Assembly: GCF_900108345.1 (NCBI RefSeq)
Contig: NZ_FNVV01000012.1
Span: forward strand, 816,978-880,977
From: Bacteroides ndongoniae
Lineage (GTDB): Bacteria > Bacteroidota > Bacteroidia > Bacteroidales > Bacteroidaceae
Direction of reading: 5' to 3'
Length of the DNA: 64,000 nucleotides
Of the stretch, positions 50,150 to 59,426 are shown piece by piece. The first letter of the stretch is position 1, and each line of letters starts with the position of its first letter. Made by a program: the position numbers and the translations under genes. The notes under the pieces are model-generated. The model saw only the letters and a program-made list of their open reading frames with translations, was not told the DNA's origin and made no database searches.

Positions 50150-52126
50150 ATGAAAAAGAATTTTTATAAAATAGCTCTTTGCTTGGGATTGTGGGGATGC
50201 AGTCTGGTATCTTGTGATTTCCTGAATGTGGACCGCTATATTGATGATATGACCAGCTTGGATTCGGTATTTTCCCGTAAAAACTTATTGGATCAATATA
50301 TTAATGGAGCAGCTGCTTATCTGAATGATGAAAGCCGGTTGTATACACACTCAGCCGATCCTTTCCAGACAGCCAGTGATGAAAATTTCGTGGCTTGGAA
50401 TGATGATCGCCATGCCGGTACGAAATATCTTCGGGATGAAATAAATGAATTTACTAATTATTTTGCACGTTGGGGTGAATTCTATAAAGGGATCCGGAAA
50501 GCTAATGTAGTAATTAAGCGTATCAACGAATGCTTGGATATTTCCGAAATCGACAGACGTGATTATGCCGGAAAGGCTTATTTCTTAAGAGGATATTATT
50601 ATTATCTTTTGATTCGTCAATATGGTCCGGTACCTATTATTCCGGATGACCCATTCGAAACTGATGAAACGATCGAAAATATGGCTATAGAAAGAAATAC
50701 GTTCGATGAATGCTGCGATTATATTTGCGAATCTATGGAAATGGCTTCACAAATGCTTTTGCAACGACGTTCGGCGACTTCCGAGATCTATCAGCCGACT
50801 AAGGGAGCTGCTTTAGCTGTGATTTCGAGAGTTCGTCTGATGCAGGCTAGTCCGTGGTTCAATGGAAATACAGCTTACAGTGGCTGGCAAACTTCGGATG
50901 GAAGAGACTTCATTTCTCAAAACTATGATCCCGACAGATGGGGACAAGCTGCATTGGCTGCAAAGGAAGTAATGGACTTGGGAGTATATAAACTTCATAC
51001 TATTCCTAAAAATACCAAGACGCCTGAACTTCCAGCCAATGTCTCAAAAGAATCTTTCCCGAACGGTGCAGGAAATATTGACCCGTTGCGCTCGTACAGT
51101 GAGTTGTTTAATGGAGAAACTCCTTTGCAGTCGAACGACGAAATAATTTACGCTTGTGACTCGTGGAGAGGAGGTGATGAATCGGTCAACTGGATTGTAA
51201 TGCCACAAGCAATGGGTGGAGCAAATGGATTGAGCTTGACACAAAGTCTGATTGATGCTTATTACATGGTAGATGGTCGTGATATTAATAATTCGAGTGC
51301 CGAATATCCTTATCCAGGACCTGATGAGGCTTACAAGGAAGTCGGAACTTCTTCTGGTGCTTTGCTCGAATTTTCAGGATACGAAATAATGCCTCGTACA
51401 GCTAAGATGTTTGTCAACAGAGAACCTCGTTTCTATGCTTCTATAGGCTTTTGTCATTGTTTCTGGCCGGGTTCTTCTTATCTGGGTACAGAGACTAGCT
51501 TTAAAAATATTGAGGCTACTTATTATAAGGATGGAACGGTTCAGCCTAATGCTCAATTGCCGGATGATAAATGTCATAGCGGATATACATTGAAGAAGTA
51601 TACCAATCCGGAAGATAATCTGAAAGGTACTAACCGTCAGAAAGCTTTCCCCATCATCCGTTATGCTGAAATCCTGCTGAACTATGCGGAAGCTTTGAAT
51701 GAAATGGATGGTACGTATACCGATCCTGAAAGTGGTGAAACGATTACGCGTGATCCGGCTGAAATTTGCAAGGCCTTCAATCAAATACGTTACCGTGCCG
51801 GTCTGCCGGGTATAACGGAAGCTGAGGCCAACAATCGTGAGGCAATGCGTGACCTGATAAAGCGTGAACGCCAGATTGAGTTTGCATGCGAACATATGCG
51901 TTTCTTTGATTTGAGACGTTGGGGTGATGCTATGGAGATGTTGAACAAACCTATTATGGGTATGAACGTAGAGGCTAAGTCTAACGAACGTCAGCTGTTC
52001 TATATGCCGACCATTGTTAATTACAAGTATGCGCGTCGTTCGTTCTCGTTCAAGATGAACTTCTTCCCGATTCATAGAAATACGCTTGACAAGAATCCCA
52101 AACTGGTACAAAACCCCGGTTGGTAA
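50150..52126 (+). CDS. SusD/RagB family outer membrane lipoprotein
   Basis: A 658-residue glycan-binding lipoprotein with Cys22 in SLVSC. It shows the SusD tetratricopeptide-like core (RDYAGKAYFLRGYYYYLLIRQ), the conserved FPIIRYAEILLNYAEALNEM, IRYRAGLPGI and KRERQIEFACEHMRFFDLRRW, and the usual end near NTLDKNPKLVQNPGW. It forms the lid of the SusC transporter encoded just upstream. It is longer than the first SusD in this window, mostly through the insertion around residues 370-480. Confidence 0.95.
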   Translation: MKKNFYKIALCLGLWGCSLVSCDFLNVDRYIDDMTSLDSVFSRKNLLDQYINGAAAYLNDESRLYTHSADPFQTASDENFVAWNDDRHAGTKYLRDEINEFTNYFARWGEFYKGIRKANVVIKRINECLDISEIDRRDYAGKAYFLRGYYYYLLIRQYGPVPIIPDDPFETDETIENMAIERNTFDECCDYICESMEMASQMLLQRRSATSEIYQPTKGAALAVISRVRLMQASPWFNGNTAYSGWQTSDGRDFISQNYDPDRWGQAALAAKEVMDLGVYKLHTIPKNTKTPELPANVSKESFPNGAGNIDPLRSYSELFNGETPLQSNDEIIYACDSWRGGDESVNWIVMPQAMGGANGLSLTQSLIDAYYMVDGRDINNSSAEYPYPGPDEAYKEVGTSSGALLEFSGYEIMPRTAKMFVNREPRFYASIGFCHCFWPGSSYLGTETSFKNIEATYYKDGTVQPNAQLPDDKCHSGYTLKKYTNPEDNLKGTNRQKAFPIIRYAEILLNYAEALNEMDGTYTDPESGETITRDPAEICKAFNQIRYRAGLPGITEAEANNREAMRDLIKRERQIEFACEHMRFFDLRRWGDAMEMLNKPIMGMNVEAKSNERQLFYMPTIVNYKYARRSFSFKMNFFPIHRNTLDKNPKLVQNPGW

Positions 52127-52160
52127 TTAATGAAGTTATTGTAAATAATGGAAAATAATT

Positions 52161-53033
52161 ATGAGAAAATTTATATATTTATTGGCCGCATCCGGATTGA
52201 TGCTTTCTTTTTCCGGATGTATTGAAGATCCGCTGAAGGATGAGCAGTATGTGAAGAAAGTATTCATTGTTGGTGCTGCTGACGAGGTACAGACGAAGAG
52301 TGTATATTTTACTCCGGACGAGGAGCAGGAGACTTATATTTCGGTTGGGGTAGGCGGAAGCCTGGTGATCGATTCAGATGTACAGTTTACTTTGGTAGAG
52401 GCTGACGATGCAATTGATGAGTACAATCAGCGATATATCGGTGAAGGGCAGCCTCGTTATCATAAGATTGATGAAGGGTTATACAGCGTTCCTTCCATGT
52501 CTGGGGTGATTAAGGCTGGCGATACGTATGCACGTGTGCCTATTAAGATTAAGGCACGCGAGTTGGAATGTGATTCGCTTTATATGCTGTCTTTCAAACT
52601 GGCTTCAGCTTCCTGCGAGATTTCGAAACCGGATACGATTCTGCTGTTTACGTTCAATATGGCTAATCAATATTCTGACAGTTACCAGTTGAACGTCATT
52701 AAACAAGAGTTGCAGGATGGTCAGCCGGTGGGAGATCCGTCAATGGTAGCATCGGTACGTACGCTGAAGGCAATAGATGAGCATGAAGTGCGTTTCTTCA
52801 ATCTGGCCACTATTGAAGAAAACCGTAACATCGCCAGCTCCTGCATCCGCATGAAGATCAACCCCGAAGACAATACGCTGAGTATGTCTGGTTGGGATAA
52901 GCTGGAGGTACTTTCGAGCGAAGGTGTGTACGATCCCGAGACAAAAGGCTTTACGTTCAAGTATGTATATCGCGATACTGACGGAAAGACTTATAGTGTG
53001 GACGGTACGCTGAAACAGCTTGAAGAAAATTAA
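52161..53033 (+). CDS. DUF1735-type (BT_3987-like) surface lipoprotein
   Basis: A 290-residue lipoprotein (Cys20 in SFSGC). The N-terminal half has the DUF1735/BT_3987-like beta-sandwich pattern (VYFTPDEEQETYISVGVGG, then DAIDEYNQRYIGEG and the AGDTYARVPIKI strand). The C-terminal half resembles DUF4361. Such proteins, next to SusC/D, are usually surface glycan-binding proteins. It is 34 bases after susD. A 66-base stem-loop separates it from the DUF4965 gene, which may lower expression of the genes beyond. Confidence 0.75.
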   Translation: MRKFIYLLAASGLMLSFSGCIEDPLKDEQYVKKVFIVGAADEVQTKSVYFTPDEEQETYISVGVGGSLVIDSDVQFTLVEADDAIDEYNQRYIGEGQPRYHKIDEGLYSVPSMSGVIKAGDTYARVPIKIKARELECDSLYMLSFKLASASCEISKPDTILLFTFNMANQYSDSYQLNVIKQELQDGQPVGDPSMVASVRTLKAIDEHEVRFFNLATIEENRNIASSCIRMKINPEDNTLSMSGWDKLEVLSSEGVYDPETKGFTFKYVYRDTDGKTYSVDGTLKQLEEN

Positions 53034-53040
53034 GGGGTGG

Positions 53041-53106
53041 AACGGAGATTATTCGTCGTGCATTGCATTCTGTGTATCGGATTGCGTGCCGCGGATAATC
53101 TTCCGT
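53041..53106 (+). terminator. Intercistronic stem-loop inside the GH92 locus
   Basis: AACGGA-GATTATTCG (53041-53055) pairs with CGGATAATC-TTCCGTT (53092-53107) with one bulge and one G-U pair, around a 36-base loop. TGCTTTTGG follows. It could be a weak terminator, an attenuator or an mRNA end-protecting structure. Confidence 0.5.
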
Positions 53107-53160
53107 TGCTTTTGGGATACTTTGACATCCTGTTGTAATTTAATAAATTGGACTAAGTAA

Positions 53161-55683
53161 ATGAGATTATTATTTCTGTTATTATTGAGTGCATTGACGG
53201 CGCTTCGTGCATCGGCGGCAGACGATCTGTTTAAGCCTGTCCGGAGTGTCGACTTGCGTGCACCTTCTGTTCCGCTGATCACGTCGGATCCTTATTTCTC
53301 CATTTGGTCTCCGTATGATAAGTTGACCGATGGAAATACCGAACATTGGACTGCGGACGAACATCCTATCATGGGGGCTATACGTGTAGATGGAAAGACT
53401 TATCGTTTCATGGGAAAAGACCGCCAGGTCTACGAAGCGATATTGCCTATGACGGATGATGAGGCGTGGGAAGGACGCTTTCTGATGGATCGTGCTCCCG
53501 AAGAGAATTGGTATGAGCTGGATTATAACGACGGACATTGGAACATAGGAAAGGCTGCGTTCGGAACTTCGGAAAACAAGCGGATAAAAACAAAATGGAG
53601 TAAGGAAAACTCCGACATCTGGGTACGGAGAGAATTCGTAATGGATTCGTTGGATGAGGATGTTCCGTTGTTGCTGAAGTATTCGCATGACGATGTGACG
53701 GAGATCTATTTGAATGGTAATCTGTTGGTCTCTACGGGGAATACATGGAGAAACGATGTCTGGAAAGAACTGTCGGTTGCCGAGAAACAGATGTTGCGGA
53801 AGGGAAAGAATGTCATTGCGGTTCACTGCCACAACACGGTGCATGGTGCCTATCTTGACTTTGGCTTGTATAGAAAAGGTGATTCCGTATGTCGTTTCGA
53901 CAACGAGGCGCACCAGAAATCGGTGGACGTATTGCCTACGCAGACCTATTATACATTTGAATGCGGTCCGGTCGAACTGGATTTGGTTTTTACAGCTCCG
54001 TTGCTGATGGACGACCTCGATTTGATTTCTACTCCGATCAATTATATTTCTTACCGTGTGCGTTCGCTGGACAAGAAGCAGCACGATGTACAGGTCTATT
54101 TCGAAACATCTCCGTTATTGGCTGTGCACGAAGTCAGCCAGCCGGTAAAGTCGGAAGCTTTTGCAAAGAACGGAATGGATTATTTGCGGGCCGGAACAGT
54201 AGATCAGGCTTATACAGCCCGTAAGGGTGACATCGTTCGGATAGACTGGGGACATGTTTATTTGGCATCGGCCAAAGGAATTGGCAAGAAGACAGCTTTA
54301 GGCACTTATTATGGCTTAAAGAGGTCTTTCCTCGATGAAGGAACGATTTCGCCGGAGTTTTATTCGTTGGAAAGTACGGGGCAACAGACCATGCCTGTGA
54401 TGGCTTACACCGACAATCTGGGCAAGGTGGATGTCGACGGAAAGTCGGGCTTCCTGATGCTGGGTTATGATGATGTTTATGCCTTGGAGTATTTCTATAA
54501 ACGTCGGCAGGCTTACTGGAAGCACGACGGAAGGGTGGATATATTTACTGCCTTCGAGCGTGCGTACGCCGACTATGCATCGCGGATGGAACGCTGCCGT
54601 GCTTTCGACTTGGAACTGATGAATGAGGCTGAGAAAGCCGGCGGAAAAGAGTATGCCGAACTGTTGGCATTGGTTTACCGGCAAACGATAGCCGCGCATA
54701 AGCTGTTTACCGATGACGACGGGAACGTACTCTTCTTCTCTAAGGAAAACAATAGTAATGGGTGTGTCAATACGGTTGATATCACCTATCCGTCGGCTCC
54801 CTTGTTCCTGGTGTACAATCCGGAGTTGCTGAAGGGAATGATGCGTTCTATTTTCTATTACAGTGAGAGCGGACGTTGGAAGAAACCTTATCCGACACAC
54901 GATTTGGGAACATATCCCATTGCCAACGGAGTGGTTTACGGGGGAGACATGCCGATTGAAGAGGCTGGCAACATGGTGATTCTGGCTACAGCCATATCGC
55001 TGAGAGAGAACAATGCTGCATTTGCGGCTCAGCATTGGCAGACGTTGACAACGTGGACGAATTATTTGGCCGAGTACGGATTGGATCCCGAGAACCAGGT
55101 GTGTACGGACGATTTTGCCGGGCATTGGGCACATAACGTCAACTTGTCTGTAAAGGCTATTGTTGCAATTGCCGGCTATGCTGAAATGGCACGCATGTTA
55201 GGCTACGACTCTGTGGCTGACGAATTCGGGCAAAAGGCGCGCGACATGGCGACCGAATGGGAGAAGATGGCTTTTGACGGAGACCATTACCGGCTGGCAT
55301 TCGACAAGCCGGGAACCTGGAGCCAGAAGTATAACATGGTTTGGGACAAAGTTTTCGGGTGGAATCTCTTTCCGGCCAAAGTGGCCGAAACGGAAATGAA
55401 GTTCTATCACGGCAAGATGAATGCTTACGGCCTGCCTTTGGACTCGCGCGAAACTTATAGCAAAAACGATTGGATTATGTGGACTGCCTGTCTGGGAACG
55501 CAGGACGATTTCCTGAAGTTTGTCCATACCGTGTATAAGTATGCCGATGAAACGTCCTCGCGTGTGCCGTTAAGCGACTGGTATGATACGAAATCTGCTA
55601 AAATGATGAATTTCAAGGCTCGTTCCGTGGTAGGAGGGTTCTATATGAAGCTTCTCATGGAACGTCTGAATTTAAAAAAGTAG
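53161..55683 (+). CDS. DUF4965/DUF5127 glutaminase-like protein with inserted jelly-roll domain
   Basis: An 840-residue exported protein (signal peptide ending near RASAAD). The start of the mature part (VPLITSDPYFSIWSPYDKLTDGNTEHWTADEHP) is characteristic of the glutaminase A-like DUF5127/DUF4965 group. Residues of about 105-240 form an inserted galactose-binding-like domain with VTEIYLNGNLLVSTGN, like the sugar-binding domain of GH2 enzymes. The C-terminal half is an (alpha/alpha) barrel with DDFAGHWAHNVNLSVKAIVAIAGYA. Despite the glutaminase name, its frequent pairing with GH92 genes suggests a role in glycan breakdown. The activity is unknown. Confidence 0.82.
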   Translation: MRLLFLLLLSALTALRASAADDLFKPVRSVDLRAPSVPLITSDPYFSIWSPYDKLTDGNTEHWTADEHPIMGAIRVDGKTYRFMGKDRQVYEAILPMTDDEAWEGRFLMDRAPEENWYELDYNDGHWNIGKAAFGTSENKRIKTKWSKENSDIWVRREFVMDSLDEDVPLLLKYSHDDVTEIYLNGNLLVSTGNTWRNDVWKELSVAEKQMLRKGKNVIAVHCHNTVHGAYLDFGLYRKGDSVCRFDNEAHQKSVDVLPTQTYYTFECGPVELDLVFTAPLLMDDLDLISTPINYISYRVRSLDKKQHDVQVYFETSPLLAVHEVSQPVKSEAFAKNGMDYLRAGTVDQAYTARKGDIVRIDWGHVYLASAKGIGKKTALGTYYGLKRSFLDEGTISPEFYSLESTGQQTMPVMAYTDNLGKVDVDGKSGFLMLGYDDVYALEYFYKRRQAYWKHDGRVDIFTAFERAYADYASRMERCRAFDLELMNEAEKAGGKEYAELLALVYRQTIAAHKLFTDDDGNVLFFSKENNSNGCVNTVDITYPSAPLFLVYNPELLKGMMRSIFYYSESGRWKKPYPTHDLGTYPIANGVVYGGDMPIEEAGNMVILATAISLRENNAAFAAQHWQTLTTWTNYLAEYGLDPENQVCTDDFAGHWAHNVNLSVKAIVAIAGYAEMARMLGYDSVADEFGQKARDMATEWEKMAFDGDHYRLAFDKPGTWSQKYNMVWDKVFGWNLFPAKVAETEMKFYHGKMNAYGLPLDSRETYSKNDWIMWTACLGTQDDFLKFVHTVYKYADETSSRVPLSDWYDTKSAKMMNFKARSVVGGFYMKLLMERLNLKK

Positions 55684-55719
55684 GTTCTTTCTGTTTATTG
55701 TGAATTAGAGTATGATAGT

Positions 55720-58005
55720 ATGATCAAAAAAATCTTTCTTCTCTCCCTGTTGCTTCTGACTGTCAGGCTGGATGCCTTTCTGCGTGCGCAGGGACTTGTT
55801 GACTATGTCAATCCCCTGATGGGAACACAATCCACTTTCGAACTTTCGGCGGGAAACACTTATCCGGCCATTGCAAGGCCGTGGGGTATGAACTTCTGGA
55901 CTCCGCAGACGGGAAAGATGGGCAACGGGTGGCAGTATGTCTATACGTTGAATAAGATACGCGGCTTCAAGCAGACGCACCAGCCCAGTCCGTGGATGAA
56001 CGATTACGGACAGTTCTCCATTATGCCGCTGACCGGTAAACCCGAATTCGACGAAGAGAAGCGGGCCAGCTGGTTCTCGCACAAGGCAGAGGTGGCAAAG
56101 CCCCATTATTATAAGGTATACCTGTCCGATTACGATGTCCTCACCGAGCTGACGCCTACCGAACGGGCGGTGATGTTCCGTTTCACGTTCCCCGACAGCG
56201 AGCGTTCGTACATCGTGGTCGATGCCTTCGACAAGGGTTCGTACGTCAAGATATTGCCGGACGAGAGACGCATCGTAGGCTATACGACACGCAACACCGG
56301 CGGGGTGCCCGACAACTTCAAAAACTATTTTGTGATAGAGTTCGACAAACCTTTCACCTATACGGCTGCGGTGGACAACGGCAACTTGCGCGAGGGTGTC
56401 TGCGAGCAGCAGTCTGCGCATGCGGGAGCCGTTATCGGCTTCTCTACCCGTAAGGGCGAGAAAGTGCACGCGCGGATAGCTTCTTCGTTTATCGGTTACG
56501 AACAGGCCGAACGCAACCTGCTGGAACTGGGTTCCGACGGCTTCGATGCACTGGTGCAGAAGGGAGCCGAGGCCTGGAACGACGTACTGGGACGCATCGA
56601 GGTAGAAGGTGGCAGCTGGGAGCAACAGCGCACGTTTTATTCGTGCCTGTACCGTTCGCTGCTTTTCCCGCGGGCGTTTTACGAGTTCGATGCCGATGGA
56701 AATCCGGTGCACTACAGTCCTTACAACGGACAGGTCCTTCCCGGCTACATGTACACCGATACGGGTTTTTGGGATACATTCCGCTGTCTGTTCCCTTTCC
56801 TGAACCTGATGTATCCTTCTGTGAACCGTCAGATGCAGGAAGGACTGCTCAATGCGTATCGCGAAAGCGGCTTCTTCCCCGAATGGGCCAGCCCGGGACA
56901 TCGCGACTGCATGATTGGCAACAACTCGGCTTCGGTGCTGGTCGACGCTTATCTGAAAGGAGTGCGGGTGGACGATGTGGAGACGCTTTACCGCGGCCTG
57001 GTGCATGGCACGGAGCATGTGCATCCGAAGGTTCCTTCCACTGGCCGTCTGGGACATGACTACTACAACCGTCTGGGCTATGTGCCTTACGATGTGAACA
57101 TCAAGGAGAATACGGCCCGCACACTGGAGTACGCCTATAATGATTGGTGCATCTATCGTCTGGCCAAGGCGTTGAACCGTCCGGCGGAAGAGCAGAAGCG
57201 TTTTGCCGAACGTGCGATGAACTACCGGAACGTGTTCGACCCCGAAAGCCGTCTGATGCGCGGACGCAACAAGGGTGGTGACTTCCAGTCGCCTTTCTCG
57301 CCGCTGAAGTGGGGCGACGCATTTACCGAAGGAAACAGCTGGCACTACACCTGGTCTGTATTCCACGACCCGCAGGGACTGATCGACCTGATGGGAGGCC
57401 GTGAGGCTTTTGTGACGATGCTCGATTCTGTGTTTGCCGTTCCGCCTTTGTTCGACGACAGCTATTACGGACAGGTGATACACGAGATTCGCGAGATGAC
57501 GGTGATGAACATGGGCAACTATGCGCATGGCAACCAGCCGATTCAGCACATGATATACCTGTACAACTATGCCGGACAGCCTTGGAAGGCGCAATACTGG
57601 CTGCGCCGTGTGATGGACGGACTGTATTCGCCTACGCCCGACGGCTATTGCGGCGACGAGGACAACGGGCAGACTTCAGCTTGGTATGTGTTCTCGGCTC
57701 TGGGCTTCTATCCGGTATGCCCGGGGACGGACGAGTACGTGCTTGGCTCACCGCTGTTCCGCAAGGCCACGCTTCATCTTGAAAACGGACGCACGCTCTC
57801 CATCGAGGCACCCGATAACAGTCGCGAGAATGTCTACGTGAAGTCGCTCCGCTGGCAGGGGAAGAACTATACCCGAAACTACCTGAAACACTTCGATCTG
57901 CTGCAAGGCGGACGACTGGTGTTCGGCATGGACGACCATCCGGCCACGAATCGCGGTACGAAGCCGGCCGACTTCCCGTACTCTTTCTCGAACGAACAGC
58001 AATGA
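55720..58005 (+). CDS. GH92 alpha-1,2-mannosidase
   Basis: A 761-residue exported enzyme (signal peptide ending near FLRAQG). GH92 enzymes are calcium-dependent inverting exo-alpha-mannosidases. Segments such as VDYVNPLMGT, YTDTGFWDTFRCLFPF and PGHRDCMIGNNSASVLVDAYL are typical. The residues known from the characterised Bacteroides enzyme BT3990 appear here at a constant offset of four: general acid Glu537 in TEGNSWHYTW, the His588-Glu589 pair linked to alpha-1,2 specificity, and the general-base Asp646/Asp648 in CGDEDNGQTSAW. So the enzyme should be active on alpha-1,2-mannosides. It ends the locus, followed by a terminator. Confidence 0.92.
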   Translation: MIKKIFLLSLLLLTVRLDAFLRAQGLVDYVNPLMGTQSTFELSAGNTYPAIARPWGMNFWTPQTGKMGNGWQYVYTLNKIRGFKQTHQPSPWMNDYGQFSIMPLTGKPEFDEEKRASWFSHKAEVAKPHYYKVYLSDYDVLTELTPTERAVMFRFTFPDSERSYIVVDAFDKGSYVKILPDERRIVGYTTRNTGGVPDNFKNYFVIEFDKPFTYTAAVDNGNLREGVCEQQSAHAGAVIGFSTRKGEKVHARIASSFIGYEQAERNLLELGSDGFDALVQKGAEAWNDVLGRIEVEGGSWEQQRTFYSCLYRSLLFPRAFYEFDADGNPVHYSPYNGQVLPGYMYTDTGFWDTFRCLFPFLNLMYPSVNRQMQEGLLNAYRESGFFPEWASPGHRDCMIGNNSASVLVDAYLKGVRVDDVETLYRGLVHGTEHVHPKVPSTGRLGHDYYNRLGYVPYDVNIKENTARTLEYAYNDWCIYRLAKALNRPAEEQKRFAERAMNYRNVFDPESRLMRGRNKGGDFQSPFSPLKWGDAFTEGNSWHYTWSVFHDPQGLIDLMGGREAFVTMLDSVFAVPPLFDDSYYGQVIHEIREMTVMNMGNYAHGNQPIQHMIYLYNYAGQPWKAQYWLRRVMDGLYSPTPDGYCGDEDNGQTSAWYVFSALGFYPVCPGTDEYVLGSPLFRKATLHLENGRTLSIEAPDNSRENVYVKSLRWQGKNYTRNYLKHFDLLQGGRLVFGMDDHPATNRGTKPADFPYSFSNEQQ

Positions 58006-58090
58006 TTCTTCGGTGCAAAGGCGGCAGTCGGATGAAGAAAGAAATAGGTTAGTCACTGTCTTATCCCGAAACGGTCTTTGTGCAGAAACG

Positions 58091-58137
58091 AAAAGAGGCT
58101 GTCGGACAATCGCCGACAGCCTCTTTCTTTTGTTTTT
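58091..58137. terminator. Bidirectional terminator between the GH92 gene and efp
   Basis: AAAGAGGCTGTCGG (58092-58105) pairs perfectly with CCGACAGCCTCTTT (58113-58126) with a 7-base loop. T-rich sequence follows on the plus strand and A-rich sequence precedes, so it can serve both convergent genes. Confidence 0.93.
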
Positions 58138-58149
58138 TCAGGCTTGTAT

Positions 58150-58716
58150 TTATGCCTTCACGCGGCCCACGTAAGAACCGTCGCGAGTATCGATTTCGAT
58201 GGTTTCGCCTTCGTTGATGAAGAGGGGAACACGTACAGTAGCACCCGACTCAACAGTAGCTGGCTTCAGGGTGTTGGTGGCAGTATCGCCTTTCAGACCC
58301 GGCTCGGTGTAAGTCACCTTCTGCTGCACCTTGATAGGCATGTCGGCATAGAGCACGGTTTCGGTCGAAGCGTCGGAAACTACATCTACTACCTGGCCTT
58401 CGAGCAGGAAGTCAACGCCGTTGATCAGGTCGTGGGCGATGGGAATTTGTTCGAAAGTCTCCTGGTTCATGAACTGGTAGTCGTTACCGTCGTGGTAGAG
58501 GTATTGGTAGGGGCGGCGTTCTACGCGCACGTCTTCCAGCTTTTCACCGATGTTGAAGCGGCGTTCCAGTACGTAGCCGTTTACTACGTCTTTCAGTTTC
58601 GTACGCATGAAAGTGTTACCTTTTCCCGGTTTTACATGCAGGAAGTCGATGCAGAAATACAGCTTGCCGTCCATGCGGATGCAAGTTCCGATTTTAATGT
58701 CTTGGGCATTAATCAT
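58150..58716 (-). CDS. efp: Translation elongation factor P
   Basis: A 188-residue protein of standard length that relieves ribosomes stalled at polyproline. The three-domain EF-P plan is visible: the N-terminal KOW-like domain with the tip loop [10 protein letters not shown] (Lys32, the residue that enters the peptidyl-transferase centre and is often modified), then the middle and C-terminal OB domains with [20 protein letters not shown] and [17 protein letters not shown]. It has its own promoter at 58847-58878 and diverges from rpmH, an arrangement normal in Bacteroidota. Confidence 0.97.
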   Translation of the reverse strand: MINAQDIKIGTCIRMDGKLYFCIDFLHVKPGKGNTFMRTKLKDVVNGYVLERRFNIGEKLEDVRVERRPYQYLYHDGNDYQFMNQETFEQIPIAHDLINGVDFLLEGQVVDVVSDASTETVLYADMPIKVQQKVTYTEPGLKGDTATNTLKPATVESGATVRVPLFINEGETIEIDTRDGSYVGRVKA

Positions 58717-58846
58717 AACTATCTTCTTTTATTTATATATGTATTTTAATTTAAGTCTTTCAAGCAAGTTCGAGCCAGTCATGCGAGGCGGCGTCCTTCG
58801 GGTGAACACGGACTGTAGTGTGTTCTCTTCTTGCGAAATGCGGGTG

Positions 58847-58878
58847 CAAAATTAATGGAATTCGGTAAAAATCGCAAA
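58847..58878 (-). promoter_or_regulatory. Sigma-ABfr promoter of efp
   Basis: Read on the minus strand: TTTG (58875-58878), 20 bases, TAATTTTG (58847-58854). The leader is about 125 bases long. Confidence 0.82.
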
Positions 58879-58904
58879 AACTTTTGAGAGAAAATGAGTT
58901 ATCT

Positions 58905-58936
58905 CTTGGTTATTTTGAAAAAAGTCTCTATTTTTG
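58905..58936 (+). promoter_or_regulatory. Promoter of rpmH
   Basis: CTTG (58905-58908), 20 bases, TATTTTTG (58929-58936); the -33 box lacks one T of the consensus. The start codon is 43 bases after the -7 box. Confidence 0.72.
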
Positions 58937-58979
58937 CAGCCCGAATTCGTGAGAATAATAACGTAAAAAAGATACAATA

Positions 58980-59141
58980 ATGAAAAGAACATTTCAACCC
59001 TCCAACAGAAAGAGAAGAAACAAACACGGTTTCCGTGAGAGAATGGCTACAGCCAATGGCCGCAGAGTATTGGCAGCACGTCGTGCTAAAGGTCGCAAGA
59101 AACTGACTGTTTCTGACGAATACAACGGAGTGAAGGCCTAA
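58980..59141 (+). CDS. rpmH: Ribosomal protein bL34
   Basis: A 53-residue basic protein beginning [20 protein letters not shown] and containing the [19 protein letters not shown] signature of bL34. It is somewhat longer than the 44-46 residues usual in other phyla because of the C-terminal extension (DEYNGVKA), which is usual for Bacteroidota. It is not linked to rnpA or dnaA here. A strong terminator follows 29 bases after the stop, so it forms a single-gene transcript. Confidence 0.97.
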   Translation: MKRTFQPSNRKRRNKHGFRERMATANGRRVLAARRAKGRKKLTVSDEYNGVKA

Positions 59142-59169
59142 GCCGTTCCCTTGTAACGAAAAGATAAAG

Positions 59170-59207
59170 AAGAGAGTACATCCGGTGCGGATGTGCTCTC
59201 TTTTTTT
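59170..59207 (+). terminator. Terminator of rpmH
   Basis: GAGAGTACATCCG (59172-59184) pairs with CGGATGTGCTCTC (59188-59200) with one G-U pair and a GTG loop, followed by seven T. Confidence 0.92.
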
Positions 59208-59243
59208 CTGCCCCTGCGGGCGGCGACGGGCCTTTTGTGGGAC

Positions 59244-59315
59244 ACTTGCACGGCTCGCGAGCGGTGCAAGTGTGGCTCGTGAGCCGTACAAGTGTCTCTC
59301 GCGAGCCGTGCAAGT
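59244..59315. repeat. 22-bp GGCTCGCGAGCC-type repeat, locus 4, with opposed units
   Basis: One forward unit (59244-59262) runs head-on into reversed units (to 59271, then 59272-59293 and 59294-59315). This makes ACACTTGCA...TGCAAGTGT (59242-59273) an inverted repeat. The flank in front (CTTTTGTGGGACACTTG) is the same as at locus 3. Confidence 0.88.
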
Positions 59316-59398
59316 GTTGTATAAAGCCTGTTGCAGGCACTCGTGTCCTTTCCGCTGAAATTCCACCCTCAACTTTCGTGTTTCTTGCTACTATTGCG

Positions 59399-59406
59399 TA
59401 TCTTTG
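59399..59406 (+). promoter_or_regulatory. Probable -7 element of the PASTA/rluD/ddl operon
   Basis: TATCTTTG lies 20 bases before the ATG at 59427; the match at -33 is poor (TTCG at 59375-59378). It supports that start over an in-frame ATG at 59331. Confidence 0.55.
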
Positions 59407-59426
59407 CCCCAAATAACGCATCAATT

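Noticed and set aside
57511..57545. GH92 has GNQP where GNEP is more usual, first taken as loss of the catalytic acid
   Set aside because: By spacing to the base Asp residues, the catalytic acid is Glu537 in TEGNSW, which is intact; Gln606 is in another loop.
59229..59330. Short peptides encoded by the 22-bp repeat arrays
   Set aside because: Because 22 is not a multiple of three, every frame cycles through the same words (such as HLHGSR), giving open frames at all four loci; there is no start signal and the arrays occur in both orientations.
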